Assembly: GCA_023442945.1 (NCBI GenBank)
Contig: JAEZWW010000049.1
Coordinates: forward strand, 1 to 56,426
DNA: 56,426 nt
Direction of reading: 5' to 3'
From: Pseudomonadota bacterium
GTDB lineage: Bacteria > Pseudomonadota > Gammaproteobacteria > Burkholderiales > Burkholderiaceae_C
The notes beneath the pieces are model-generated. The model saw only the letters and a program-made list of their open reading frames with translations, had not been told where the DNA came from and did no database searches. The position numbers and the translations under genes are program-made. This document shows, piece after piece, positions 43,921 to 51,957 of the stretch (positions within the stretch are counted from its first letter, which is position 1; the number at the start of each line of letters is the position of its first letter).

Positions 43921-44820
43921 TCAAGTGGCGGGCTGTGGCGCGGCAATCGGCTCGGGCGGCAGGTCGGTGCTGGCCTTCAGCTCGCGTGCGTGGCGCCATT
44001 CGACGACCGACTTGATCACCAGCGTGACGATGGCCAACAGCGCCAGCAGCGACGCCACGGCAAACGCGGCCGCGCCCTGGTACTCGTTGTAGAGAATTTC
44101 CACGTGCAGCGGCATGGTGTTGGTTTGCCCGCGGATGTGGCCGCTGACCACCGACACGGCGCCAAACTCGCCCATGGCACGCGCGTTGCACAGGATCACG
44201 CCATAGATCAGGCCCCATTTGATGTTGGGCAGCGTCACGTGCCAGAAGGTTTGCCAGCCGCTGGCGCCCAGCACCTGCGCGGCCTGCTCTTCATCGCTGC
44301 CTTGCGCCTGCATCAGCGGGATCAGCTCGCGCGCGATGAAGGGGAAGGTGACGAACACCGTGGCCAGCACGATGCCCGGCACGGCAAACACGATCTTGAT
44401 GTCGTGCTCGGCCAGCCACGGGCCCAGCCAGCCCTGCGCGCCGAAGACCAGCACGTAGATCAGGCCGGCCACCACGGGCGACACGGAAAAAGGCAGGTCG
44501 ATCAGCGTGGTCAAAAACGCCTTGCCGCGGAAGTCGAACTTGGCGATGCACCAGGCCGCCGCCACGCCGAACACCAGGTTCAGCGGCACGGCGATGGCGG
44601 CCGTCAGCAGTGTCAGGCGGATGGCGGCCAGCGCGTCGGGCTCCTTCAGCGCGTCCCAGTACGCCGCCCAGCCGCCGCGCAGCGCTTCGACGAACACGGC
44701 CGCCAGCGGCAGCACCAGAAACAGCGCCATGAAGCCCAGCGCCAGCGCGATCAGCAGCGCGCGCACCGCGGGCGATTCGGTGGTGCGCACGCGTTTTCGG
44801 ATACCGGTGCTCGTGCTCAT
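43921..44820 (-). CDS. cysW: Sulfate/thiosulfate ABC transporter permease CysW
   Basis: 299 residues with six predicted helices. The coupling motif AAQVLGASGWQTFWHVTLPNI, with the EAA loop core, and VILCNARAMGEFGAVSVVSG are typical for CysW. It forms the pore with CysT. Its start overlaps the cysT stop (ATGA, 44817-44820). Confidence 0.95.
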   Translation of the reverse strand: MSTSTGIRKRVRTTESPAVRALLIALALGFMALFLVLPLAAVFVEALRGGWAAYWDALKEPDALAAIRLTLLTAAIAVPLNLVFGVAAAWCIAKFDFRGKAFLTTLIDLPFSVSPVVAGLIYVLVFGAQGWLGPWLAEHDIKIVFAVPGIVLATVFVTFPFIARELIPLMQAQGSDEEQAAQVLGASGWQTFWHVTLPNIKWGLIYGVILCNARAMGEFGAVSVVSGHIRGQTNTMPLHVEILYNEYQGAAAFAVASLLALLAIVTLVIKSVVEWRHARELKASTDLPPEPIAAPQPAT

Positions 44821-45695
44821 GCGACACCTCCGTAGCGGCGGCGGCCCCAGGCCTGCAGGCCGTTGATGATCAGCAGCAGGATGAAGGAAATACCCAGCAT
44901 GACCGACGCCACGGCGGTGGCGCCGGCGTAGTCGTACTGCTCCAGCTTGCCGATGATGATCAGCGGCGTGATCTCGCTGACCATCGGCATGTTGCCGGCG
45001 ATGAAGATGACCGAGCCGTATTCGCCCACCGCACGCGCGAACGCCATGGCAAAGCCCGTCAGCAGCGCCGGCGCGATGGCGGGGAAGATCACGCGCCAGA
45101 AGGTCTGCCAGCGCGTGGCGCCCAGGCAGGCGGCGGCCTCTTCCAGCTCTTTTTCCGTATCTTCCAGCACCGGCTGCACCGTGCGCACGACGAAGGGCAG
45201 GCCGATGAAGATCAGCGCGATGACGATGCCCGCTGGCTTGAAGGCCAGCTCGATCCCCAGCGGCTCCAGGTATTGGCCGATCCAGCCGTTGCCCGCCAGG
45301 ATGGCCGTGAGCGCAATGCCGGCCACGGCGGTGGGCAGGGCAAAGGGCAGGTCGACCAGCGCATCGGCGATCTTCTTGCCAGGGAATTGGTAGCGCACCA
45401 GCACCCAGGCGATCAGCAGGCCAAACACCACGTTGACCAGCGCCGCGATCAGCGAGGCGCCGAACGTCAGTTGAAACGAGGCCAGCACGCGCGGCGCGCT
45501 GATGGCGGCCCAGAAGTCCGCCCAGCTCATCGACAGCGTCTTGAACACCAGCGCCGACAGCGGAATCAGCACGATCAGGCCCAGGTACAGCAGCGTGTAG
45601 CCCAGCGTCAGGTTGAAGCCCGGCAGCACACGCCGCGCCGCGCGCCGACGCGGCGGCGCGGCGATGCCGGGTGAGGAAAGAATGGCGGTGCTCAT
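44817..45695 (-). CDS. cysT: Sulfate/thiosulfate ABC transporter permease CysT (CysU)
   Basis: 292 residues, six-helix permease. The EAA-loop segment EAAACLGATRWQTFWRVIFP and FARAVGEYGSVIFIAGNMP identify it as CysT. It is the first of cysT-cysW-cysA. Its start codon at 45695 directly touches core repeat copy 14, so that repeat forms the leader. Confidence 0.95.
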   Translation of the reverse strand: MSTAILSSPGIAAPPRRRAARRVLPGFNLTLGYTLLYLGLIVLIPLSALVFKTLSMSWADFWAAISAPRVLASFQLTFGASLIAALVNVVFGLLIAWVLVRYQFPGKKIADALVDLPFALPTAVAGIALTAILAGNGWIGQYLEPLGIELAFKPAGIVIALIFIGLPFVVRTVQPVLEDTEKELEEAAACLGATRWQTFWRVIFPAIAPALLTGFAMAFARAVGEYGSVIFIAGNMPMVSEITPLIIIGKLEQYDYAGATAVASVMLGISFILLLIINGLQAWGRRRYGGVA

Positions 45696-45741
45696 ATCAA
45701 TTTGATAGCTGGTCGCGCAGGTGGGCGTAGGGCTGGAGGCG
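45695..45741 (-). repeat. Dispersed core repeat, copy 14, abutting the cysT start codon
   Basis: Minus-strand core: CCCTA, 8 nt, TGCGC, GACC, AGCTAT, then TATCAAATTGATA-like palindrome leading straight into the ATG. No ribosome binding site is visible outside the repeat. Confidence 0.88.
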
Positions 45742-45839
45742 CAGAAGCCTTGAAAGAAGGAAAACGACGCGAGGTATTCAGCTGACTAACTAACAGGGAT
45801 AGCAAAAGCCCGAAAACGGGCCGATCAAGCGCAACCCCA

Positions 45840-45951
45840 ATCCAGCAGCCGCCGCGCAAGGGCCGCTCCCGCGGCGCTGGCGGCGTCCCCCCGCCCGAAG
45901 CGCGCAGCGCGAAGAGAGCGGGGGGAAGGTGCGTCAGCGCCTCAGGGGGGC
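45840..45951 (-). repeat. GC-rich hairpin element after the first sulfate-binding-protein gene
   Basis: About 110 nt of nested GC-rich inverted repeats starting within a base or two of the stop codon (runs CCCCCC and GGGGGG, GCGCGC patches). It resembles the element after lptB in position and design. Separates the sulfate-binding-protein gene from cysT and may act as a terminator, attenuator or mRNA 3' shield. Confidence 0.6.
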
Positions 45952-46941
45952 TTACTTCGCGTACAGCTTGTCGAACTGCCCACCGTCATTGAAGTGCACC
46001 TTCTGCGCTTCGCCCAGCGAGCCGAAGTACTGGTCCACCGTGAACAGCTTCAGCGGCTTGAACTGCGGGTACTTCTTCAAGATGGCCTCGTTGCGCGGGC
46101 GGATGTTGTGCTTGGCCGCGATTTCCTGCGCCTCGGGCGTGTACAGGAAGTCCAGGTAGGCCTTGGCTTCCACCGCGGTCTTCTTCTTGGCGACCGTGCG
46201 CTCGACCACCGCCACCGGGTTTTCGGCCACGATGCTGGCGCTGGGGTGGATCGCGTCGACCTTGCCCTTGCCGAATTCGTTGTCGACCGACACGACTTCA
46301 GACTCGAAGGTGATCAGCACGTCGCCGATGTTGCGCTGCAGGAACACGCCCGTGGCGTCACGCCCGCCGCGCGCCAGCACCGGCACGTTCTTGTACAGCT
46401 TGGTCACGTAGTCCAGCGCCTGCGCGTCGGTGCCGCCCTTGGCGCGCATCTGGCCCCAGGCCGCCAGGTAGGCCAGCCGGCCGTTGCCGCCGGTTTTGGG
46501 GTTGACCACGACGACCTTCACGTCGGGGCGAATCAGGTCGTCCCAATCCTTGATGTTCTTCGGATTGCCGTTGCGCACCAGGAACAGCATGGTCGACGTG
46601 GTGGGCGCAGCGCCGTTGGGGAACTGGTTGCGCCAGTCCTTGGCCACCACGCCCTTGTCGGCCAGAAAGTCGATGTCGGTGGTGGTGTTCATGGTCACCA
46701 CGTCGGCGTCCAGACCGTCGGCCACCGCCCGCGCCTGCGCGCTGGAGCCGGCGTGCGACTGGTCGATCTTGATGTCCTTGCCGGTCGCCTTCTTGTAGTG
46801 CGCGATGAAGGCGGGGTTGATGTCCTTGTAGAACTCCCGCGCGACGTCGTAGGACACGTTCAGCAGGCTGGTCTGCGCGGACGCCAGCGACGCGGCGGCG
46901 AGGGCGATGGCGCCGAGCGTGAGGTGAAATGCTTTTTTCAT
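45952..46941 (-). CDS. sbp: Sulfate-binding periplasmic protein (Sbp type)
   Basis: 329 residues from the ATG at 46941. The signal peptide MKKAFHLTLGAIALAAAS ends near ASA (residue 22). The mature part begins LLNVSYDVAREFYKDINPAF and has QSHAGSSAQARAVADGL, the Sbp/CysP family signature, and GGRDATGVFLQRNIGDV. It captures sulfate or thiosulfate for CysTWA. The open frame continues far upstream to 47409 but without conserved sequence. A paralogue is encoded at 47638-48654. A long inverted repeat at 46993-47014 probably controls it. Confidence 0.94.
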   Translation of the reverse strand: MKKAFHLTLGAIALAAASLASAQTSLLNVSYDVAREFYKDINPAFIAHYKKATGKDIKIDQSHAGSSAQARAVADGLDADVVTMNTTTDIDFLADKGVVAKDWRNQFPNGAAPTTSTMLFLVRNGNPKNIKDWDDLIRPDVKVVVVNPKTGGNGRLAYLAAWGQMRAKGGTDAQALDYVTKLYKNVPVLARGGRDATGVFLQRNIGDVLITFESEVVSVDNEFGKGKVDAIHPSASIVAENPVAVVERTVAKKKTAVEAKAYLDFLYTPEAQEIAAKHNIRPRNEAILKKYPQFKPLKLFTVDQYFGSLGEAQKVHFNDGGQFDKLYAK

Positions 46942-47360
46942 GGGAATGCGGGTTGCGATAGAGCAAAACGAAATTCTGAAACCCAGGCGCTCAAAAACAA
47001 ACAACTTTGTTTTTGTTTTGTTATGCCAAATTGGGTATGAGGCGCGCCAACTGCAGCCCAGCCAACAGCAACACGGCCCGCCGTCATTGGGCGGGCACAG
47101 GGCAGCACCGACGGGTTTTCCCCTTGCCAGCCAGGCAGCTGACGAGCGAGTGTCAGCGGAGGCAGTAGCGGAGCAGCAGGGCCAGCAGCGCCGCGGCGAT
47201 CGTCGCCGCGCGCTCACCCCGTCCCATACGGTGGGGGGCGCGGGCAACGGGCGCCAAGGCGCCAGCCGTCCGAGGGTCGCCAGTGCGCGACGTGCTGCCG
47301 TGCCAATGCGACAAGGGCGGGGTGAATGGCATGGGCGATGTCCGGTCGGCGCGGGGGCGT
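46942..47360. other. Intergenic region between the first sulfate-binding-protein gene and the small ORF
   Basis: 419 nt. It holds the AT-rich promoter region with the AAAAACAAA/TTTGTTTTT palindrome at 46993-47014, then GC-rich sequence with an 8-bp-arm inverted repeat at 47192-47210 (CGCGGCGA and TCGCCGCG). No gene is supported; long open frames on both strands here show no conserved features. Confidence 0.5.
46993..47030 (-). promoter_or_regulatory. Palindromic control element of the first sulfate-binding-protein gene
   Basis: Perfect 9-nt arms AAAAACAAA and TTTGTTTTT with a 4-nt spacer, followed on the plus strand by TGTTTTGTTATGCC. A very similar string with the same order of blocks precedes the other sulfate-binding-protein gene at 48711-48755. 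A CysB/Cbl-type LysR regulator is a reasonable guess for the binding protein. The -35/-10 boxes are not certain. Confidence 0.55.
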
Positions 47361-47600
47361 TCAACGCCAGTGCGCGGCCAGGCCGGGGTAAGACGGCCAG
47401 TACGGCCACTGGCCGGGGCTGATGTCCACCGGGGCGGCCGCCCGCGCTGCCGGACGCACGCGGGTGCCGCGCGCGTGCCGTTTCGCAGGGGCGGGCGTTG
47501 CGCGGGCGCAGCCCATCTCCACCTGCCAGGCTTGCGCGGTCACGCCGATCAGGGTGCGCGCGGCGGTGCGGAGGTCGGGGAGGGGGCTGTGGCTGCTCAT
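47361..47600 (-). CDS. Small hypothetical protein in the sulfate locus
   Basis: 79 residues; no family recognised. AGGAG lies 7 nt before the ATG at 47600, a good start. Residues 1-31 (SSHSPLPDLRTAARTLIGVT...) look helical, the middle is Arg/Ala-rich, and the end carries a Trp/Tyr-rich PGQWPYWPSYPGLAAHW. It lies 37 nt after the second sulfate-binding-protein gene on the same strand. Codon use is ordinary, and the start signal is the main evidence. Confidence 0.5.
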   Translation of the reverse strand: MSSHSPLPDLRTAARTLIGVTAQAWQVEMGCARATPAPAKRHARGTRVRPAARAAAPVDISPGQWPYWPSYPGLAAHWR

Positions 47601-47637
47601 GCGGGGCTCCTGCAAGGGGCGCGAACGGCGCCCGGGT

Positions 47638-48654
47638 TTACTTCTGCGTGTAGATCTGGTCGAACTGGCCGCCATCGGCAAAGTGCTGCTGGCTGGCCGT
47701 GGTCCAGCCGCCAAAGGCCTGGTCGATGGTGAACAGGTTCAGCTTGGGGAACTGCTTGGCGTACTTGGCGATGGCCTTGTCCGAAATGGGGCGGTAGAAG
47801 TGCTTGCCGGCGATGTCCTGGCCTTCGTCGCTGTACAGATACTCCAGGTAGGCTTGGGCGACGGCGCGCGTGCCTTTCTTGTCCACGACCTTGTCCACCA
47901 CCGAGACGGCGGGCTCGGCCAGGATCGACAGGCTGGGATAGACCACGTCGAACTTGGTGCCGAATTCTTTTTCCAGCAGATAGGCCTCGTTCTCCCAGGC
48001 GATCAGCACGTTGCCCTGGTTGCGCTGGCCGAAAGTGATGGTGGAGCCGCGCGCACCCGTGTCCAGCACCGGCACGTTCTGGTACAGCCTGGCCACAAAG
48101 TCCTTGGCCTTGGCGTCACCGCCGTACTTGCGCTTGGCGTATTCCCACGCGGCCAGGTAGTTCCAGCGCGCGCCGCCCGACGTCTTGGGGTTGGGCGTGA
48201 TCACCTTCACGCCGGGTTTGACCAGGTCGTCCCAGTCCTTGATGCCTTTGGGGTTGCCCGCGCGCACCACCAGCACGATGGTTGACGTGTAGGGCGAGCT
48301 GTTGTGCGGCAGGCGCTTTTGCCAGTCTTTGGGGACCCACTGGCCGTGCGTGTGCAGCGCGTCGGTGTCGCCGGCCAGTGCCAGCGTGGCGACGTCGGCC
48401 TCCAGCCCGTCGATGATCGAGCGCGCCTGCTTGCCCGAGCCGCCGTGCGACTGCTTGACGGTCACGACTTGGCCGGTCTTGGCTTTCCAGTGGGTGGCAA
48501 AGGCCTTGTTGAAGTCGACATACAGCTCGCGCGTCGGGTCGTAGCTGACGTTGAGCAGTGTGACGGGCGCGGGCTGCGCGAAGGTGGCGGTGCCGCCCGT
48601 GACCAGGGCGACGGCGGCCAGCGCGTGCAAGGCGTTGCGGCGGCGGAAAGTCAT
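47638..48654 (-). CDS. Sulfate-binding periplasmic protein, second copy
   Basis: 338 residues from the ATG at 48654. A signal peptide ends near FAQ (about residue 27). The mature part has VTLLNVSYDPTRELYVDFN, QSHGGSGKQARSIIDGLEAD and GARGSTITFGQRNQGNV, all shared with the protein at 45952. Two binding proteins for one CysTWA pore are known in enterobacteria (Sbp and CysP for sulfate and thiosulfate), so the pair may differ in ligand. The upstream region shares a control element with the first gene. Confidence 0.93.
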   Translation of the reverse strand: MTFRRRNALHALAAVALVTGGTATFAQPAPVTLLNVSYDPTRELYVDFNKAFATHWKAKTGQVVTVKQSHGGSGKQARSIIDGLEADVATLALAGDTDALHTHGQWVPKDWQKRLPHNSSPYTSTIVLVVRAGNPKGIKDWDDLVKPGVKVITPNPKTSGGARWNYLAAWEYAKRKYGGDAKAKDFVARLYQNVPVLDTGARGSTITFGQRNQGNVLIAWENEAYLLEKEFGTKFDVVYPSLSILAEPAVSVVDKVVDKKGTRAVAQAYLEYLYSDEGQDIAGKHFYRPISDKAIAKYAKQFPKLNLFTIDQAFGGWTTASQQHFADGGQFDQIYTQK

Positions 48655-48710
48655 GTGAAGGCCTTTGCAGATGAAAGAGATCAGGAACGCGATCCTGGGC
48701 CCTGGCGCGC

Positions 48711-48755
48711 CAAAAACGAACGAACCATTTTTTGTTTGCTTATGCGGCCCGGTGC
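48711..48755 (-). promoter_or_regulatory. Control element of the second sulfate-binding-protein gene
   Basis: CCAAAAACGAACGAAC, then TTTTTTGTTTGCTTATGC: same block order as the element at 46993 with fewer symmetric positions. It lies about 60-100 nt upstream of the start codon. Confidence 0.5.
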
Positions 48756-48805
48756 GGTGCAGGCCTGACGAGGTCAAGCTTTCAGGCGCCGAAATTCAAA
48801 CAAAA

Positions 48806-48856
48806 CAGGTCTGCAGCCCTACAACCATCTGCGCAGGCAGCTATTTTTTAAATAGC
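48806..48856 (+). repeat. Dispersed core repeat, copy 15
   Basis: Near-consensus copy: CCCTA, 8 nt, TGCGC, AGGC, AGCTAT, then TTTTTAAATAGC forming a perfect GCTATTT/AAATAGC hairpin. It ends 16 nt before the SLAC1/TDT gene's start codon. Confidence 0.93.
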
Positions 48857-48872
48857 GTGGCATCATGGGCGC

Positions 48873-49892
48873 ATGCCCCACGCCCCTGATGCCCTCAAGT
48901 ACCTGGCGCCCAACTGGTTCGCCATCGTGATGGGCTTGACGGGCCTGTCGCTGGCCTGGGGCCGGGCCGCGCCGATCCTGGGCGACATGGCGGGCGCCGG
49001 GGCCATGGTGCTGGCGGTATTGGCAGCGCTGATGTTCGCGGTGCTGCTGTTGTTTTCGGTGCTGCGCGCGCAGCACCACGCGGCGGCGCTGGCGGCCGAC
49101 CTGAAGCACCCCGTGCGCCACGCGTTTGTGGCGACGCTGCCGATCTCCCTCATCCTGCTGGCCACGGCGGCGGTGTCGCTGATCGGGGTCGAGCCTTGGG
49201 TCGCGGTGCTGTGGTGGATGGGGTCGCTGGCGCAGTTCGCCGTCACGCTGTGGGCGGTGGGGCGCTGGCTCAGCGCCGACAAGGCGCATGCGCTGGGCTG
49301 GCCGGCGGTGACGCCGGGGCTGATCCTGCCGGTGGTGGGCAATGTGCTGGCGCCGCTGGCGGGCGTGGCGGTGGGCGCGCCGGCCTGGGCGGCGGCGCAG
49401 TTCGGCATTGGCGTGCTGCTGTGGCCGGTGGTGCTGGCGCTGCTGGTGGTGCGCATCGCCACGCAGGGGCTGTGGGCCGAACGGCTGTTGCCGCTGACCT
49501 TCATCACCGTGGCGCCGCCGGCGGTGATTGGCAGCAGTGTGCTGGTGCTGGGCGGGCCGGTGGTGCTGGCCTGGATGTGCTGGGGCATGGCGCTGTTCTT
49601 CGTGCTGTGGAGCGGCCACCTGGTGCGCCGCATGCTGGCGCAGCCGTTTTCGATCGCGTTCTGGTCCATGGGCTTCCCGCTGGCTGCCTTCGCCACGCTG
49701 ACCCTGCGCCTGGCTGTGCAGCACCCCGGTATGCAGATGCTGGGCATGTTGACGTTGGCGGTGGCGTCGCTGATGACCGTGCTGCTGTCGATCGCCACCT
49801 GGAAGGGTTGGCGCGAAGGGTCGTTGCTGCAGCCCGAGCCCGTCGCCATCGTCGCCGTGCCGGGTGCTGCCACGCCGCCAGGGCCGCAGTAA
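48873..49892 (+). CDS. SLAC1/TDT-family anion channel or exporter
   Basis: 339 residues with about ten hydrophobic helices, typical of the TDT/TehA/SLAC1 group: early LAPNWFAIVMGLTGLSLAWG, later PLAGVAVGAPAWAAAQFGIG and MCWGMALFFVLWSGHLVRR with conserved Trp/Phe. The family includes chloride/nitrate channels, TehA and fungal sulfite exporter Ssu1. Divergent position next to the sulfate genes makes sulfite or another sulfur anion a possible cargo; that is inference from context only. Confidence 0.87.
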   Translation: MPHAPDALKYLAPNWFAIVMGLTGLSLAWGRAAPILGDMAGAGAMVLAVLAALMFAVLLLFSVLRAQHHAAALAADLKHPVRHAFVATLPISLILLATAAVSLIGVEPWVAVLWWMGSLAQFAVTLWAVGRWLSADKAHALGWPAVTPGLILPVVGNVLAPLAGVAVGAPAWAAAQFGIGVLLWPVVLALLVVRIATQGLWAERLLPLTFITVAPPAVIGSSVLVLGGPVVLAWMCWGMALFFVLWSGHLVRRMLAQPFSIAFWSMGFPLAAFATLTLRLAVQHPGMQMLGMLTLAVASLMTVLLSIATWKGWREGSLLQPEPVAIVAVPGAATPPGPQ

Positions 49893-49910
49893 GGCCGGGT
49901 TTGAGATGAT

Positions 49911-49963
49911 TTTTGTTTCTGGCCCTAGAGTCATATGCGCAGGCAGCTACGCTATCTGTAGTA
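49911..49963 (+). repeat. Dispersed core repeat, copy 16
   Basis: TTTCTGG then CCCTA, 8 nt, TGCGC, AGGC, AGCT, tail ACGCTATCTGTAGT. It lies between the SLAC1/TDT gene and norE. Confidence 0.9.
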
Positions 49964-50027
49964 AATCGCACCGCAGAGTCAGGCGCTGGAAGGCCGCACG
50001 GCGCATGCCCCAGCGCGCCTGACCGCC

Positions 50028-50621
50028 ATGGCGACCGCTTCCGCCGCACCAAGCGCGCAGCGCCCCCTGCGCCTGCCCGGCGACCTGTTCATCTGGTACG
50101 TCATCGCGCTGGAGCTGGCCACCTTCAGCGTCATGTTCGTGGCCTTCGCCTTCACGCGCGTGCGCCATGTCGACCTGTTCAACACCGCGCAGCAACAGCT
50201 GGACGTGGGCATGGGCGCGCTCAACACCGCGCTGCTGCTCACGGCCAGCTGGTGCGTGGCGCACGCGGTGCACGCCTTGCGCGACGCGGGCGCGCGCCGC
50301 GCGGCGCTGGCCTGGTTGGGCGCGGGTGGCGTGCTGGGCTTGGGCTTTGTCGCCGTCAAGCTGGGCGAATACGCCGACAAGGCGGCGCAGGGCATCGGCT
50401 TGTCGACCAACCTGTTCTTCGATTTCTATTTCATCCTGACCGGCTTTCACCTGGCCCATGTGGGGGTCGGCCTGGTCGCGCTGGCCATCGTTGGCATCGC
50501 CATCGCGCGCCGGCCCGACCCGGTCGCGCAGGTGCACGGGCTGGAAACGGCCGCGGCCTTCTGGCACTTGGTCGACCTGCTGTGGCTGGTGCTGTTCCCG
50601 CTGGTCTACGTGATGCGCTGA
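50028..50621 (+). CDS. norE: Cytochrome c oxidase subunit III-like protein, NorE type
   Basis: 197 residues with five predicted helices. The start LPGDLFIWYVIALELATFS and the late segment GFHLAHVGVGLVAL with its His are typical of NorE, and the end ETAAAFWHLVDLLWLVLFPL matches the last helix of COX3 proteins. NorE assists nitric oxide reductase in denitrifiers but is not essential in all. It lies 7 nt before the norF-like gene. norCB, norQ and norD are not in this window. Confidence 0.8.
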   Translation: MATASAAPSAQRPLRLPGDLFIWYVIALELATFSVMFVAFAFTRVRHVDLFNTAQQQLDVGMGALNTALLLTASWCVAHAVHALRDAGARRAALAWLGAGGVLGLGFVAVKLGEYADKAAQGIGLSTNLFFDFYFILTGFHLAHVGVGLVALAIVGIAIARRPDPVAQVHGLETAAAFWHLVDLLWLVLFPLVYVMR

Positions 50622-50628
50622 GCGGCCG

Positions 50629-50898
50629 ATGAAACCCACGCACTGGCTCAACACTGTCTGGCTGCTCTTGCTGGCGGCCACCGGCTTCACCGCGTGGCTG
50701 GGCGCCAGCGGCGCACTGCGCCAGCCCAGCCTGCCGCTGATGGCGCTGGTGTTCGGCCTGGCCTGGTTGAAGGGCCTGGGCGTGGTGCTGAGCTTCATGG
50801 AGCTGGGCCACGCGCCGCCGCTGTGGCGCCGCCTGTTGATGGGTACGCTGGCCGTGGTGGTGGCCTTGATCCTGATCGCCTACGCCGTCGCCATTTGA
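50629..50898 (+). CDS. norF: Cytochrome c oxidase subunit IV-like small membrane protein, NorF type
   Basis: 89 residues with three helices. FGLAWLKGLGVVLSFMELGHAP in helices 2-3 contains the Lys/Glu/His-type polar residues seen in the COX4_pro family. Its position right after the norE-like gene supports a NorF role; short length limits certainty. Confidence 0.7.
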   Translation: MKPTHWLNTVWLLLLAATGFTAWLGASGALRQPSLPLMALVFGLAWLKGLGVVLSFMELGHAPPLWRRLLMGTLAVVVALILIAYAVAI

Positions 50899-50902
50899 GA
50901 GT

Positions 50903-50957
50903 GTTTTGGACGTCTGGCCCTACAACAGATTGCGCGGCCAGCTAGAAAATCAGGAGC
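50903..50957 (+). repeat. Dispersed core repeat, copy 17
   Basis: GTCTGG then CCCTA, 8 nt, TGCGC, GGCC, AGCT, tail AGAAAATCAGGAGC. It begins 5 nt after the norF-like stop. Confidence 0.9.
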
Positions 50958-51049
50958 AGATGCGTTGCGCGAGCCCGCTCCCATGAAGCACGCAGCGGCC
51001 GACCCAGGCACCCCCGCATCGCCCCACCACACGCGCCGATAATTCCCCC

Positions 51050-51868
51050 ATGCCTGACGCCCCCCGGTTCCGCCGCGCCGCCGCCCCCGACAAACCCACG
51101 CCCGCCGCCGACGCCGGGCCGGTGCGCCTGAACAAGCGCCTGGCCGACATGGGCCTGTGTTCGCGCCGGGAAGCGGACGAATGGATCGAGCGCGGCTGGG
51201 TCAAGGTCAATGGCGAAGTCGCGCCCATGGGCACCAAGGTCGGCCCGCAAGACCGCGTGACGGTGGACCGCCGCGCCGACGAATCGCAGGCGCAGCGCGT
51301 GACCATCCTGCTGCACAAGCCGGTCGGCTACGTCAGCGGCCAGGCCGAAGACGGCTACGAGCCCGCCGTGGTGCTGGTGCAAGGCCGCAACCACTGGCGT
51401 GACGACCCGTCGCGCACGCGCTTTGCGCCGTCGCAACTGCGCGGGCTGGCGCCGGCCGGCCGGCTGGACATCGATTCGACGGGCCTACTGGTGCTGACGC
51501 AGGACGGCCGCGTGGCGCGCCACTTGATCGGCGAAGACTCCGACGTCGAAAAGGAATACCTGGTGCGCGTGGCCTTTGGCGACGTCGCCGCGGACGTGCA
51601 GCGCGCCTTTCCGCCCGCGCAGCTGGCGCGCCTGCGCCACGGCCTGAGCCTGGACGGCAAGCCGCTGCTGCCCGCGCGCGTCGACTGGCAAAACCCCGAG
51701 CAGCTGCGCTTCATCCTGAAAGAAGGCAAAAAGCGCCAGATCCGCCGCATGTGCGAAGCCGTGGGCCTGAAGGTGATCGGCCTCAAGCGCGTACGCATCG
51801 GCGGCGTGGTGCTGGGCCACCTGCCGGTGGGGCAGTGGCGCTACCTGGGGCCGGGGGAGCGGTTTTAA
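51050..51868 (+). CDS. rRNA pseudouridine synthase (RsuA/RluB/RluF family)
   Basis: 272 residues. An N-terminal S4 RNA-binding domain (about 25-75: VRLNKRLADMGLCSRREADE, then GWVKVNGEVA) is followed by the catalytic domain with GRLDIDSTGLLVLTQDG, whose Asp is the nucleophile, and the closing KEGKKRQIRRMCEAVGLKV. The loop LLHKPVGYVSGQ is also diagnostic. The closest group looks like RluF (23S U2604 region), but RluB or RsuA cannot be excluded by eye. A 20-residue basic N-terminal extension precedes S4. Confidence 0.92.
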   Translation: MPDAPRFRRAAAPDKPTPAADAGPVRLNKRLADMGLCSRREADEWIERGWVKVNGEVAPMGTKVGPQDRVTVDRRADESQAQRVTILLHKPVGYVSGQAEDGYEPAVVLVQGRNHWRDDPSRTRFAPSQLRGLAPAGRLDIDSTGLLVLTQDGRVARHLIGEDSDVEKEYLVRVAFGDVAADVQRAFPPAQLARLRHGLSLDGKPLLPARVDWQNPEQLRFILKEGKKRQIRRMCEAVGLKVIGLKRVRIGGVVLGHLPVGQWRYLGPGERF

Positions 51869-51930
51869 GCGGGGCTGCCGCCCGCGCGCGCTCGCGTGGA
51901 ATGCCCGCGGCGCATGGCCGGGCCGGCAGG

Positions 51931-51955
51931 CTTGAAAAATCGCCCACCGCCCCTA
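51931..51955 (+). promoter_or_regulatory. Candidate sigma-32 (RpoH) heat-shock promoter of htpG
   Basis: CTTGAA at 51931-51936, a 13-nt spacer, then CCCCTA at 51950-51955 matches the RpoH consensus (CTTGAA, 11-16 nt, CCCCAT) at all but the last -10 base. It would start transcription near 51962, about 90 nt before htpG. Confidence 0.7.
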
Positions 51956-51957
51956 CT

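Noticed and set aside
45952..47409. Open frame extending the first sulfate-binding-protein gene 156 codons upstream
   Set aside because: A clear signal peptide starts at 46941, the upstream part has no conserved content, and it would translate the AT-rich control palindrome.
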